Shown: positions 17,833-30,959, counted from the stretch's first letter. The stretch is DNA of 64,000 bases from Sphaerisporangium sp. TRM90804 (GCF_029846175.1 NZ_JARWAC010000015.1:248001-312000); one strand, 5' to 3'. The notes: generated from the sequence alone by a model not told the origin. A program made the numbers and translations.

Positions 17833-18978
17833 TCACAGGGAGCGCAGGGAGTGGCGGGCGGCGGCGCGGGCGGCGGTCGCGCGGGCGGCGGCGGTGTGGG
17901 CGATGACGCCGCGGTACACCCGCTCGTACCCCGCGGCCATGGCGGCCGCGTCGAAGCAGCGCTCGACGTGGGCGCGGCTGTCGCGGGGGCGCAGGCGCCC
18001 CACCTCCTCGATCGCGGCCGGCAGCTCGGACGGGGCGCGGCGGATGAACCCGGTGACGCCGTCGGCGACCACCTCGGGAACCGAGCCGCGCCCCAGGGCC
18101 ACCACGGGCGTGCCGCAGGCCATCGCCTCGATCATGACCATGCCGAACGGCTCGTGCCAGGTGATCGGGAACACCAGGCACCGCGCGTCGGCCATCAGCT
18201 CCGCCTTGCGCGCCCGGTCGGCCTCGCCCTCGTACCGGGCGTCGGGGCCCAGGCGGGGTCGCACGTACTGCTCGAAGTAGGCGTGCTCGGACGGCTCGAC
18301 GAGCTTGCCCGCCAGCACGATGCGGCGGCCCGCCGCACGGGCGGCGTCGATGGCCAGGTGCGCCCCCTTGTCGGCGGAGAACCTGCCCACCCACAGCACC
18401 CAGTCCTCCTTGCGCTCGCGGAACGGGTACGTCCGGGTGTCGACGGCGTTGTACACCTGCCCCGCCCAGTTCAGGTCGGGCGCGAAGATCCGCTGGGCCA
18501 GCGAGATGGACACCAGCGACACCGCGCCCCCGACGGCCCGGTAGTAGGCGCCCAGCTCGCCGTCGACCGTCCCGTGGCAGGTGGCCACGGTCGGGACGGC
18601 CCTGCCCGCGGCGGTGAGCGGGCCGCAGAGCGTGTGGTCGTGCACGACGTCGACCTCCAGCCCCTCCAGCAGGCGGGACGCCATCGCGGTGTGCAGGGCC
18701 TCGGGCATCGGCTCGCCGATCCGCTCGGACGGCGCCCGCTCGTAGGTGCGCAGGAAGGGCACTCCGGCGGCGGTCCTGCCCGCGCCGATCAGCGTGACGT
18801 GGTGCCCGAGCCGGTCGAGGCCGCCGACCAGGTCGTAGAGCACCGCCTCGATGCCCCCGTAACCGGCCGGCGGGATGTCCGCCCACGGCGGCGCCACCAT
18901 CGCGATGCGCAGCGGGCCGGTGTGCCCGGCGCCGTCGTCCGCGGGCCGCGGCCCGGACAGGTCCACCGAAACGGTCAT
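17833..18978 (-). CDS. GT4-family glycosyltransferase
   Basis: A 381-residue GT-B glycosyltransferase. The N-terminal domain has PPAGYGGIEAVLYDL (acceptor/donor loop) and VVHDHT. The C-terminal domain has VGRFSADKGAHLAI and the nucleotide-sugar motif E-x7-E in EPFGMVMIEAMACGTPVVAL. The ATG at 18978 is chosen because GGAGGTG lies nine bases upstream. It follows a debranching-type enzyme and glycogen phosphorylase in a minus-strand run. A role in glucan synthesis (as in GlgM) or in making another glucoside is possible, but the donor and acceptor are not evident. Confidence 0.9.
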   Translation of the reverse strand: MTVSVDLSGPRPADDGAGHTGPLRIAMVAPPWADIPPAGYGGIEAVLYDLVGGLDRLGHHVTLIGAGRTAAGVPFLRTYERAPSERIGEPMPEALHTAMASRLLEGLEVDVVHDHTLCGPLTAAGRAVPTVATCHGTVDGELGAYYRAVGGAVSLVSISLAQRIFAPDLNWAGQVYNAVDTRTYPFRERKEDWVLWVGRFSADKGAHLAIDAARAAGRRIVLAGKLVEPSEHAYFEQYVRPRLGPDARYEGEADRARKAELMADARCLVFPITWHEPFGMVMIEAMACGTPVVALGRGSVPEVVADGVTGFIRRAPSELPAAIEEVGRLRPRDSRAHVERCFDAAAMAAGYERVYRGVIAHTAAARATAARAAARHSLRSL

Positions 18979-19036
18979 CTCTGCACCCACCTCCGGGCGG
19001 CACGGCGTCCTGGGCCCTTCGGCGGGCCGGTGACGA

Positions 19037-21196
19037 TCATCGGCCCGGCTCCGGAGCCGTGAGGTCGCCCGGCGGGCGCGGTTCGTTGATCACTTCGAGG
19101 CCGGGCGGCAGCCCGTGGACGACCGCCGTGGCGTCCCCGTCCCGGACCTTCACCACGAGCCGGGCCCCGCCCACCGCCAGGTTGGAGATCTGAAGCAGGC
19201 CCATCCCCCTGGGCAGGGCCGGCGCGATCCAGAGCTTGCCGTAGGGCACCCACGGGTCGAAGCGCAGCAGCGAGCGGACGAGCTGGATCGGGGAGGCCGC
19301 GGCCCACGCCTGCGGCGAGCAGGACGTCGGGTAGGGGATGGGGGCGGGGAACTCCCCGCGGTCGAAGCCGCAGAACAGCTCGGGGAGCCGCCCGCCGGAG
19401 GCCTGCGCGGCCTCCAGCAGTCCCTCGGCGACCCGCTGGGCCTCCGCCACGAAGCCATAGCGCATCAGGCCCGCAGCCACCAGGGCGTTGTCGTGCGGCC
19501 ACACCGACCCGTTGTGGTAGCTCATGGGGTTGTAGGCGCCCATGTCGGTGGCCAGGGTGCGCACGCCGTACCCGCTGAACATCTGGGGCGAGAGCAGGTG
19601 CTCGGCCACCCGGGAGGCCCTGTCCTCCTCGACGATGCCGGTCCACAGGCAGTGCCCCATGTTGGAGGCCAGCGAGTCGATGCACCGGCCCTCCCCGTCC
19701 AGGCCCAGCGCGTAGTAGCCGCGGTCGGGGAGCCAGAACCGCTCGTTGAACGCCTCACGCAGGACGGCGGCGCGCTTCTCGCACCGCCGCCAGGTGTGCG
19801 TGTCGCCCAGCTCGTGGGCGAGCTGGGCGCGCGCGATGTAGGCCGCGTAGGCGTAGCCCTGCGCCTCGGCCAGCGCGATCGGAGCCTTGGCCAGGCTGCC
19901 GTCGGCGTAGGTGACGCCGTCGTGGGAGTCCTTCCAGCCCTGGTTGATCAGCCCGCGGTCGGTCTTGCGCCGGTAGGACAGGAAGCCGTCGTTCCGGCTG
20001 CCGTAGTCCTCCATCCACTCCAGAGCCGCGTCGGCGTGCGGCAGCAGGCGGCGCACGTCCTCGTCGGCCAGGCCCCAGCGGCGCAGCTCGCCGAGCAGCA
20101 TGACGAACAGCGGCGTGGAGTCGACCGACCCGTAGTAGGGCTGCCCGCCGGGGAAGAGCGGCGAGGCCGGGTGCACGCCGAACCGCAGCTCGTGCAGGAT
20201 CTTGCCGGGCTCCTCCTCGGTGAGCAGGTTGACCTTGGTGCCCTGCAGTCCGGCCAGGCGGCGCAGCGTGCCCAGAGCCATGGTCTGGTCCAGTGGCAGC
20301 GCCATCCACGAGGTGAGCAGGGAGTCTCGCCCGAACAGCGTCATGAACCACGGGGCGCCGGCGGCGATGCTGGGCAGTTCGCCGGGGCGGTCGGGGTCGA
20401 ACAGGCGCAGGCTGCCGAGGTCGATCCTGGACCGGCGCAGCGTCTGCGCCAGGGCGGCGTCGGTGGTGCTGATGCCCGGGCTGGCGCGCATCCACTCGGC
20501 CAGGCGCATGGCCGGCTCGGCCCGCTCCGGCGGGTGCAGGGTGGAGAACCAGGCCGTGCCCTCCTGGCCGTCCAGGATGGGGTTGATCTGCAGGGTGACC
20601 CGCCACTCGGCGTGCGCGTCCACGACGGTCTCGAAGCTGAGCATCCCGGGCATGGTGGTGAACGTCGCCTCGCCGTGCTCGGCGATGAGCCGCGAGCCCC
20701 GCGACCGGCTCGCCGAGTAGATCCGCAGGCCCGTCCGGTCGAGCACGGTCTCGATGTCCGGGGCGTGCTGGATGCGGTGGGCCTTCACCTCGAACAGGTC
20801 GGCGAGGTCGGTGGCGACCAGCAGGGTCAGCACGCATCCGGCGGCCTCGTCGGCGAGGTTGCGCAAGGTGACGTCCTCGCGGAGCCCTCCCCCGACGTAC
20901 CTGTCCCTGACCACGAGCATGGTGCTGTCGGCCCGGCCCGGGCGCGGCGGGGTGCGGCCCAGGAAGGTGGCGTGGTAGGGCGCGCCCGGGAGGATCTTCA
21001 TGATCTCCATCGGGGCGTCGTCGACGCGCAGCTCCCAGCGCGACATCAGCCGGGTGTCGGCGTAGTAGAGGCCCTGGGCGCCCCCGGTCAGGATGTCGCC
21101 GTTCTCCTCGCAGACGCAGAACGACCCGCCCTCGACCAGCGTCGTGGTGCTCTCCCCGAGCGTGTCGGGCTGCCCCTGGAAGGTCCAGCCACCCAT
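19037..21196 (-). CDS. glycogen-debranching-type amylo-alpha-1,6-glucosidase
   Basis: A 719-residue protein with an N-terminal GDE-N-type beta domain (GLYYADTRLMSRWELRVDD) and a C-terminal (alpha/alpha)6 barrel. In the barrel I see APWFMTLFGRDSLLTSW, the acid-rich KDSHDGVTYADG and the SVWPHDNALVAAGL segment of the catalytic face. Members hydrolyse alpha-1,6 branch points of glycogen or related glucosides. The ATG at 21196 fits the conserved N-terminus; an AGGGGGAG site lies upstream. It sits between glycogen phosphorylase and GT4, which supports glucan remodelling, though a trehalose-like substrate is not excluded. Confidence 0.85.
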   Translation of the reverse strand: MGGWTFQGQPDTLGESTTTLVEGGSFCVCEENGDILTGGAQGLYYADTRLMSRWELRVDDAPMEIMKILPGAPYHATFLGRTPPRPGRADSTMLVVRDRYVGGGLREDVTLRNLADEAAGCVLTLLVATDLADLFEVKAHRIQHAPDIETVLDRTGLRIYSASRSRGSRLIAEHGEATFTTMPGMLSFETVVDAHAEWRVTLQINPILDGQEGTAWFSTLHPPERAEPAMRLAEWMRASPGISTTDAALAQTLRRSRIDLGSLRLFDPDRPGELPSIAAGAPWFMTLFGRDSLLTSWMALPLDQTMALGTLRRLAGLQGTKVNLLTEEEPGKILHELRFGVHPASPLFPGGQPYYGSVDSTPLFVMLLGELRRWGLADEDVRRLLPHADAALEWMEDYGSRNDGFLSYRRKTDRGLINQGWKDSHDGVTYADGSLAKAPIALAEAQGYAYAAYIARAQLAHELGDTHTWRRCEKRAAVLREAFNERFWLPDRGYYALGLDGEGRCIDSLASNMGHCLWTGIVEEDRASRVAEHLLSPQMFSGYGVRTLATDMGAYNPMSYHNGSVWPHDNALVAAGLMRYGFVAEAQRVAEGLLEAAQASGGRLPELFCGFDRGEFPAPIPYPTSCSPQAWAAASPIQLVRSLLRFDPWVPYGKLWIAPALPRGMGLLQISNLAVGGARLVVKVRDGDATAVVHGLPPGLEVINEPRPPGDLTAPEPGR

Positions 21197-21313
21197 GATC
21201 GGATCACGCTCCCCCTGGGATGGATTCTCCCGGGAGCCTTGCCCCGTGGACGGCAGGACCATTCGAGGCACGACGTGGCCATTAGCCGGTTTTGACCTGT
21301 TCGTCGTAACCGC

Positions 21314-21356
21314 CGGGCCCGCCCGCCGCGCGCGAACACCGCGGCGGCCGGGCCCG
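21314..21356. terminator. strong hairpin between glgP and the debranching gene
   Basis: A 17-bp stem with one mismatch (arms 21314-21330 and 21340-21356) around a nine-base loop CGCGAACAC, just after the glgP stop. It may terminate or attenuate read-through into the debranching enzyme gene. Confidence 0.5.
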
Positions 21357-21382
21357 AAGGCGCCGGCCGCCGCGGCCCGGGG

Positions 21383-23983
21383 CTACCGGAGGGTGCCGTT
21401 GGTCATTCCGACGGGCTCCTCGGGGAGCGTGAGCAGGCCCAGCTCGGCGGGCGAGGACATCAGCTCGTGCGAGGGCACCACGCGAACGGTGTATCCGAAC
21501 GCGCCGGTGCGGTCGAGCGGCACGATGCCGGTGTAGACGGCCCGCCCGTCGTCGCCCACCGTGTCGACCGCGAGCGTGAGGTAGGAGGGCCCCACCAGCT
21601 CGTCGTGCAGCCCCACCTTGCCGTAGGCGGCCTGCACGCTGAGGTCGTCCGGCGACAGCTCGCCGAGCGCGATCGTGGCGCGCACCTCGACGGCCGCGCC
21701 GAGCTGCGGGGTGTCCCCGATGCCCGACGCCTCGATGTGCTCGACCCGCACCCCCGGCCACGCGCGGGTGACGCGCAGCTTCCAGGCCGCGAACTCGCGG
21801 GCGCGGGTGTGGTCGGCCTTGGACAGCTCGCGGGCCGAGCCCGCGGCCGGGGCGTAGAGGTCGACGACGTAGTCGCGGAGCATGCGGCCGGCCAGCACCT
21901 TCGGGCCGAGCGAGCTGAGGGTGTGCTTGACCATGTCGAGCCAGCGGCGCGGCAGGTCGCCGTTGCCCGCCCGGTCGTAGAAGCGGTCGGCGACCTCACG
22001 CTCGATGAGGTCGTACAGCGCGGTGGCCTCCAGGTCGTCACGGCGGTCGGGGTCCTCCACGCCGTCGGCGGTGGGGATGGCCCAGCCGTTGTTGCCGTCG
22101 TACCACTCGTCCCACCAGCCGTCCCTGATGGACAGGTTCAGGCCGCCGTTGAGCGCGGCCTTCATGCCGGAGGTGCCGCACGCCTCCAGCGGGCGCAGCG
22201 GGTTGTTCATCCAGACGTCGCAGCCCTGGACCATGAGCTGCCCGAGGTGCATGTCGTAGTCGGGCAGGAAGACGATGCGGTGCCGCACGTCCTCGCGGTC
22301 GGCGAACTTCACGATCTGCTGGATCAGTTTCTTGCCGCCCTCGTCGGCCGGGTGGGCCTTGCCGGCGATCACGATCTGCACGGGCTTGGCGGGGTCGAGC
22401 AGCAGCGACTTCAGCCGGTCGGGGTCCTTCAGCATCAGCGTGAGGCGCTTGTAGGACGGGACGCGGCGGGCGAAGCCGAACGTGAGCACGTTCGGGTCGA
22501 GGGCGTCGTCGATCCAGCCCAGCTCGGCGGTGGAGGCGCCGCGCGCCCGCCACGACTGGCGCAGCCGCTCGCGGGCCCCGTCCACCAGGGCCTGGCGCAG
22601 ACGGCCGCGGATGCCCCAGATGTCCTCGTCGGAGAGCTTCTGGACCCCTTCCCAGCCCTGGGCCTTCTCGATCAGCGAGGGGAGCTCCTTGCCTGCGAGC
22701 TCCATGACCTCGCGCGCCACCCAGGTGGGGGCGTGCACGCCGTTGGTGATCGACCCGATGGGGACGTCGGCCAGGTCGAAGTTGGGCCACAGCCCCTGGA
22801 ACATGCCGCGGCTGACCTCGCCGTGCAGCTCGGAGACGCCGTTGACCCGCTGGGCGAGCCGCATGCCCATGACGGCCATGTTGAAGATCGACCGGTCGCC
22901 GTCGCCGTCGCCCGGCTCGGCGCCGAGCGTGAGGATGCGCTCCACCGGCACGGTCGGCCAGGCGTTCTCGCCGCCGAACTGCCGTTCGATCATCTCGGAC
23001 GGGAAGCGGTCGATGCCCGCGGGCACCGGCGTGTGGGTGGTGAAGACGGTGCCGGCGCGGACGGCCTCCAGCGCCTCGTCGAAGGACAGCCGGTGCTCGG
23101 TGAGCTCCCGGATGCGCTCCAGGCCGAGGAAGCCGGCGTGGCCTTCGTTGGTGTGGAAGACCTCGGGCTCGGCGTGGCCGGTGGCGCGGCAGTAGGCGCG
23201 CAGCGCCCGGACGCCGCCGATGCCGAGCAGCAGCTCCTGCATGAGGCGGTGGTCGGTGCCGCCGCCGTACAGCCGGTCGGTGACGTCGCGCGCGGCGGCG
23301 TCGTTCTCGGCCACGTCGGAGTCCAGCAGCAGCAGCGGGACGCGGCCCACCTGGGCCACCCAGATCTGTGCGTGCAGCGCGCGGCCGCCTGGCAGCGCGA
23401 TGGCGACGCGGGCGGGGCTGCCGTCCTGCTCCTTGAGCAGGCTGAGCGGCAGGCCGCCGGGGTCGAGGCTGGGATAGTGCTCCTGCTGCCAGCCCTCGGC
23501 CGACAGCGACTGGCTGAAGTAGCCGTGGCGGTAGAGCAGGCCGACGCCGAGGATGGGCACGCCGAGGTCGCTGGCGGCCTTCAGGTGGTCGCCGGCGAGG
23601 ATGCCGAGGCCGCCGGAGTACTGCGGCAGGGCGGCGGCGATGCCGTACTCGGGGGAGAAGTAGCCGATGGCGGCGGGGGCGTCGGGCAGCGTCTGGTACC
23701 AGCGGGGCGCGGTCATGTACTCGCGTAGGTCGTCCGCGGCGTCTGCCAGCCTGCGGAGGAACCTGCGATCGCGTGCCAGCTCGGCCAGCCTGTCACCCTC
23801 CACCGCTCCAAGCAGCGCGACCGGGTCGTGCCCGACGCGCTCCCAGGTCTCGGGATCCACCTCTGCGAAGACATCCATGGTCTCCGGATGCCAGGACCAG
23901 CGCAGATTGTGGACGAGCTCGCCGAGCGCGGCCAGCTCCAGGGGAAGGACGGTGCGGACGGTGAACCTGCGGATTGCTCTCAC
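21383..23983 (-). CDS. glgP: alpha-glucan (glycogen/maltodextrin) phosphorylase
   Basis: An 866-residue phosphorylase of the shorter bacterial type, which releases glucose-1-phosphate from alpha-1,4-glucan. It opens with a DUF3417-type N-terminal domain (LVHNLRWSWHPETMDVF), then IGYFSPEYGIAAALPQYSGG. The PLP lysine lies in EACGTSGMKAALNG. Near the C-terminus a beta-sandwich-like region follows. It is divergent from glgE across a 458-bp shared upstream region, so degradation and synthesis could be jointly controlled. Such enzymes may also use maltose-1-phosphate-derived linear glucan. Confidence 0.95.
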   Translation of the reverse strand: MRAIRRFTVRTVLPLELAALGELVHNLRWSWHPETMDVFAEVDPETWERVGHDPVALLGAVEGDRLAELARDRRFLRRLADAADDLREYMTAPRWYQTLPDAPAAIGYFSPEYGIAAALPQYSGGLGILAGDHLKAASDLGVPILGVGLLYRHGYFSQSLSAEGWQQEHYPSLDPGGLPLSLLKEQDGSPARVAIALPGGRALHAQIWVAQVGRVPLLLLDSDVAENDAAARDVTDRLYGGGTDHRLMQELLLGIGGVRALRAYCRATGHAEPEVFHTNEGHAGFLGLERIRELTEHRLSFDEALEAVRAGTVFTTHTPVPAGIDRFPSEMIERQFGGENAWPTVPVERILTLGAEPGDGDGDRSIFNMAVMGMRLAQRVNGVSELHGEVSRGMFQGLWPNFDLADVPIGSITNGVHAPTWVAREVMELAGKELPSLIEKAQGWEGVQKLSDEDIWGIRGRLRQALVDGARERLRQSWRARGASTAELGWIDDALDPNVLTFGFARRVPSYKRLTLMLKDPDRLKSLLLDPAKPVQIVIAGKAHPADEGGKKLIQQIVKFADREDVRHRIVFLPDYDMHLGQLMVQGCDVWMNNPLRPLEACGTSGMKAALNGGLNLSIRDGWWDEWYDGNNGWAIPTADGVEDPDRRDDLEATALYDLIEREVADRFYDRAGNGDLPRRWLDMVKHTLSSLGPKVLAGRMLRDYVVDLYAPAAGSARELSKADHTRAREFAAWKLRVTRAWPGVRVEHIEASGIGDTPQLGAAVEVRATIALGELSPDDLSVQAAYGKVGLHDELVGPSYLTLAVDTVGDDGRAVYTGIVPLDRTGAFGYTVRVVPSHELMSSPAELGLLTLPEEPVGMTNGTLR

Positions 23984-24441
23984 GAGGCCAGACCCTAGTT
24001 ACTCAGCGCCACGACGCGCGACCGAAACACCCTTGAGTACATGTCAGATGTCATGCGATTCGCTCTCACCACTACCAAATCAGCTCAAACATCACTAAAG
24101 CGGACCAGCAACCGTGACCTCAAATTGATCATGTAACGGTTCCGCTCACAGGGCAACTGTCGGCGATGAAAGGTCTCCGCAGTACCCCTAACTTCCCTCG
24201 ATCAGGCTTGAAGAGGGACGATGGGGGCAGTCCCATGTAGGTACCTCACGATCGACTTGCCGCCCAGGTGACGACGACCGTCGCTCCGGGGCGCTCGAAA
24301 ACCACCCTAGGGTGTGTAGTAGTACAACCGCGCCCGCCCGCACGCCGGCCACCGTGCCGGGTTCTACTTGAAAGCAAAGATCGCTTCCTGCCCTCACAAT
24401 CCCCGGCGGCGCCCGGTGCGTCGCCGCTACCTTGAGACGCG
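23984..24441. promoter_or_regulatory. divergent promoter region of glgP and glgE
   Basis: A 458-bp gap, distinctly richer in A/T than its neighbours, between divergently transcribed glgP and glgE. It holds a perfect 12-bp palindrome CACCCTAGGGTG at 24303-24314 and a direct repeat ATGTCAGATGTC near 24034. I find no clear sigma-type promoter pair with good spacing and no coding frame. The region probably carries both promoters and operators. Confidence 0.45.
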
Positions 24442-26469
<2,028 letters not shown>

Positions 26470-26498
26470 GAGCTCTGGCGAGAACGACGAACGTGAGC

Positions 26499-28231
<1,733 letters not shown>

Positions 28232-28235
<4 letters not shown>

Positions 28236-29659
28236 GACATTCTCTCGAAGAGCTGCTTGCCGGCTGGATCACCCGTCAGCGGTGGTTCGCCGGCAAGGGC
28301 CGTGCGATAACCGGCCTGACCGTCGAGGCGGACACCCCGCTTCCCCTTCGTGGTCCTGCAGAAGCCTTCCACAGCGATGTGGAGGGTTCCTCCAGGACCA
28401 CGGAAGGCCTCTCCGGGCCCGAGGCCACACGGGGCGCCACGGTGCGCCACATGGTCATCACCGTCCGTCAGGGCACCCGGACCGACCGCTACCAGCTCCT
28501 GCTGGGCTTCCGGCGTGAGCTGCCGCACCGGCTGAAGCACGTGGCCATCGGTGAGACGTCCGAGGGCGTGGTCTACGACGCCCTGCACGACGCCGACGTG
28601 ACCGGCCTGCTGCTGTCGTCCATCGCCCACGACGCCGACATCGGCCCGCTGCGGTTCCGCCACATGCCGGGCGTGGAGATGGACACCTCGCCGCGCAGCC
28701 TCGTGCTGGGCGCCGAGCAGTCCAACACCTCGCTGGTGTTCGGCGACGCCTACATCTGCAAGCTGTTCCGCAAGATCGTCCCGGGGGTCAACCCCGAGGT
28801 CGAGGTGGTGTCCGCGCTCGCGCGGCGCGGCTCGCGCAACATCGCCAAGCCGTACGGCTGGTTCGAGACCGACCTCGACGGCCAGGCCACCACCCTGGGG
28901 TTCACGCAGGAGTTCCTGCCCACCGCCAGCGACGGCTGGGCCCTGGCGCTCACCAGCGTGCGCGACCTTTACGGCTCGGAGCCCGGGCTGACCGCCGCCG
29001 ACGCCGGCGGCGACTTCACCGCCGAGTCGCACCGCCTCGGCGTGGCCACCGCCCACCTGCACGAGGAGCTGGCCGCCGCCTTCCCCACGAGCACGGTCGA
29101 GCCGCCCGAGGTCAAGCGCATGGTCGAGGGCTTCCGGCGCCGGCTGGAGGCCGCCGTCGCCGAGGTCCCCAAGCTGGCGGACCACGCCGCGGTCGCCTAC
29201 GAGGCGTTCGACCGGCTGGACGCCGTCGGGCGCCCCGTCACCGTGCAGCGGGTCCACGGCGACTTCCACCTCGGCCAGGTGATGCGCACGCCCAGCGAGT
29301 GGGTCGTGCTCGACTTCGAGGGGGAGCCCGGCCAGCCGCTCGACGAGCGCCGCGCCCTGGACTCCCCGCTCAGGGACGTCGCCGGCATGCTGCGGTCGTT
29401 CGACTACGCGGCCCGTCACCTGCTGTTCGACCACCACCAGGCCGACACCCTCGTCGCCAGGGCCGCCGAATGGGCCGAGCGCAACCGCGCGGCCTTCCTC
29501 GCCGGCTACTCGGCCGGCGGCGGCCGAGTATCCGGCGACGACGCCGTCCTCCTGCGCGCCCTGGAGCTCAGCAAGGCGGCCTACGAGGTCGTCTACGAGG
29601 CCCGCAACCGCCCCGCCTGGCTCCCCATCCCCCTGGCCGCCTTCACCCCGGCCCCCTGA
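28232..29659 (+). CDS. mak: maltokinase
   Basis: A 475-residue kinase of the Mak/Pep2 type, making maltose-1-phosphate for GlgE from maltose and ATP. It opens with the cap-domain motif [12 protein letters not shown]. The aminoglycoside-phosphotransferase-like core has [11 protein letters not shown] (catalytic loop) and [13 protein letters not shown] (metal site). The GTG start has GAGGAG upstream and lies on the treS stop. Residues about 39-70 form an unusual insert whose DNA contains a long imperfect palindrome (28345-28407), absent from what I know of the family at this point. Confidence 0.95.
28345..28407. repeat. long imperfect palindrome inside maltokinase gene
   Basis: Left arm 28345-28372 and right arm 28379-28407 are reverse complements except for a few mismatches and one extra base, separated by the six bases AGCGAT. 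The shared core is GTGGTCCTG against CAGGACCAC. The frame stays open through it. It looks like a small palindromic insertion translated as part of the protein. Confidence 0.75.
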
Positions 29660-30135
29660 CCCACCCCCGCGTCCCCTCCCCGAAACGGCGCCTCCGGCAC
29701 AGCCTCCCCAAGCGCGCCCCGCACCCTGCCCCCACCGCCGCGCAAGCACCCACCAAGCAACCGAACCCCTCCCACGCGCACGGCACACCCCCTGCTCCCC
29801 CCGCTACCTCTCCCAGCGCCGAGACGACGTACGGCGAAGGCGCCGCCGTACGTCGCGCGACCTTCCCCCCCGTCAGAGGTGGGGGCGCATAACGAACACC
29901 TCCCACGCGCAAGGCACACCCCCCCGCTACCCCTCCCGGCGCCGAGACAACGTACGGCGAAGACGGCGCCGCCGTACGCCGAGCAACCCATCTCACCCGT
30001 CAGAGGTGAGGGCGCATAACGAACACCTCCCACGCGCACGGCACACCCCCCGCTCCCCCCGCTACCCCTCCCGGCGCCGAGACGGCGGGACGACGTACGG
30101 CGAAGACGGCGCCGCCGTACGCCGCGCAACCCATC
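29660..30135. repeat. three tandem direct repeats of about 130 bp (third copy runs into the next gene)
   Basis: Copies start at 29768 (131 bp), 29899 (127 bp) and 30026 (about 140 bp, running into the end of the next gene). Each begins CCTCCCACGCGCA and contains a GTACGGCG/CGCCGTAC hairpin (29825-29855, 29951-29978, 30094-30121). Each ends with a copy of the last eight or so codons and stop of the gene at 30136 (minus strand). The first 100 bp after mak is C-rich without other features. Unit lengths are not all multiples of three, so no protein is encoded across it. Confidence 0.88.
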
Positions 30136-30708
30136 TCACCCGTCAGGGGTGAGGGCGTACGTCGCCAGGCCTACGGGGATCCGGGCGTCGACGGCCTCGA
30201 CGACCCTGGCGGCGCCTGCGGGAGTGAAGCCGCCGTACAGCTCGATGAGTTGGACGTCCTCCTGTGCCAGGAGGTCCGCGACGGCCTTGGGTGCGGCGGA
30301 CTCGTCCGGGACGGCCACGAACAGGGCGCGCCCGCCCTCGTGCTCGCGAACCGTGTGGCCGATCGCCGGGTCGGCGCCGGCCGTTATGAACAGGAAGGCG
30401 GCCGTCATCGGCTCGCCGGCCTCGGCGCGGGCCTTGTAGGCGGCCACGCTGGTCAGCGACTCCATGCCGAACAGCACCAGCCCGACCGGCACCTCGCCGT
30501 CGATCGCCTCCAGCACCGGCGCCCCGGCCAGCGGGCCGAAGGCCCCGCACAGCTCGATCGACCGGACGCCGTCCGCGACCAGGCTGAGCGCGGCGCGCGC
30601 GGCGGCGTCGCCGTCGGCCACCCCCAGGATCGTCATGCGGTCGGCGCCTTCGACATGGACGACCGGCTCCATCTGATCAAGCGTGATGATCGCTCTGTGG
30701 CTTCCCAC
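30136..30708 (-). CDS. two-repeat hypothetical protein (DUF6506-like)
   Basis: A 190-residue cytoplasmic protein made of two homologous halves. The first has GVRSIELCGAFGPLAGAPVLEAIDGEVPVGLVLFG, the second VQLIELYGGFTPAGAARVVEAVDARIPVGLATYA at its C-terminus. The unit resembles small single-domain proteins I recall under DUF6506, so this would be a fused duplication; I am not certain of the family. The GTG at 30708 has GAAGGGA upstream; a GTG at 30732 would lack a site. Its last codons are duplicated in the adjoining repeats. Function unknown. Confidence 0.65.
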   Translation of the reverse strand: MGSHRAIITLDQMEPVVHVEGADRMTILGVADGDAAARAALSLVADGVRSIELCGAFGPLAGAPVLEAIDGEVPVGLVLFGMESLTSVAAYKARAEAGEPMTAAFLFITAGADPAIGHTVREHEGGRALFVAVPDESAAPKAVADLLAQEDVQLIELYGGFTPAGAARVVEAVDARIPVGLATYALTPDG

Positions 30709-30810
30709 GGTCGGCTTCCCTTCTGTGAGCACGTGTCCGGATGCTCGTACCGATCCTTCCAGGGTGCCCCCGCTTACGATCTTCTGCGCATTCGCTCACT
30801 CGACCCGGCC

Positions 30811-30855
30811 CGAAATCAACCCGCCCGAGATCAACCGGCCCTGGATCAACCGGCC
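30811..30855. repeat. 15-bp tandem repeat, three copies
   Basis: Three abutting 15-mers of the form CNNNATCAACCSGCC in the non-coding gap between the DUF gene and the small membrane-anchored protein. The rest of that 250-bp gap holds the promoters of these divergent genes but no clear motif. Confidence 0.8.
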
Positions 30856-30959
30856 AAGGCGGCGCGGCTGCCACGGCCGCCGCCACCGTGAGGCGTTCGG
30901 GTGCGCGCCCGTCGCTCGGCTACCATGCGTAGCAGTACGGGGACGCTGCGTGAGAGCTG

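Noticed and set aside
19115-23728. Two plus-strand frames of over 700 codons antisense to the debranching enzyme and glgP
   Set aside because: Shadows of high-GC coding; no ribosome site, no motif.
24030-24045. Second copy of the FadR-type palindrome
   Set aside because: ATGTCAGATGTC is a direct repeat, not the AGACATC-G-GATGTCT palindrome.
29593-30129. Open minus-strand frame across the tandem repeats
   Set aside because: Unit lengths differ (131, 127 bp), so the repeats would be read in shifting frames. The signal is DNA-level duplication, not a repeat protein.
29768-30168. CRISPR-like array
   Set aside because: Repeats are about 130 bp and abut with no spacers; no cas genes nearby.
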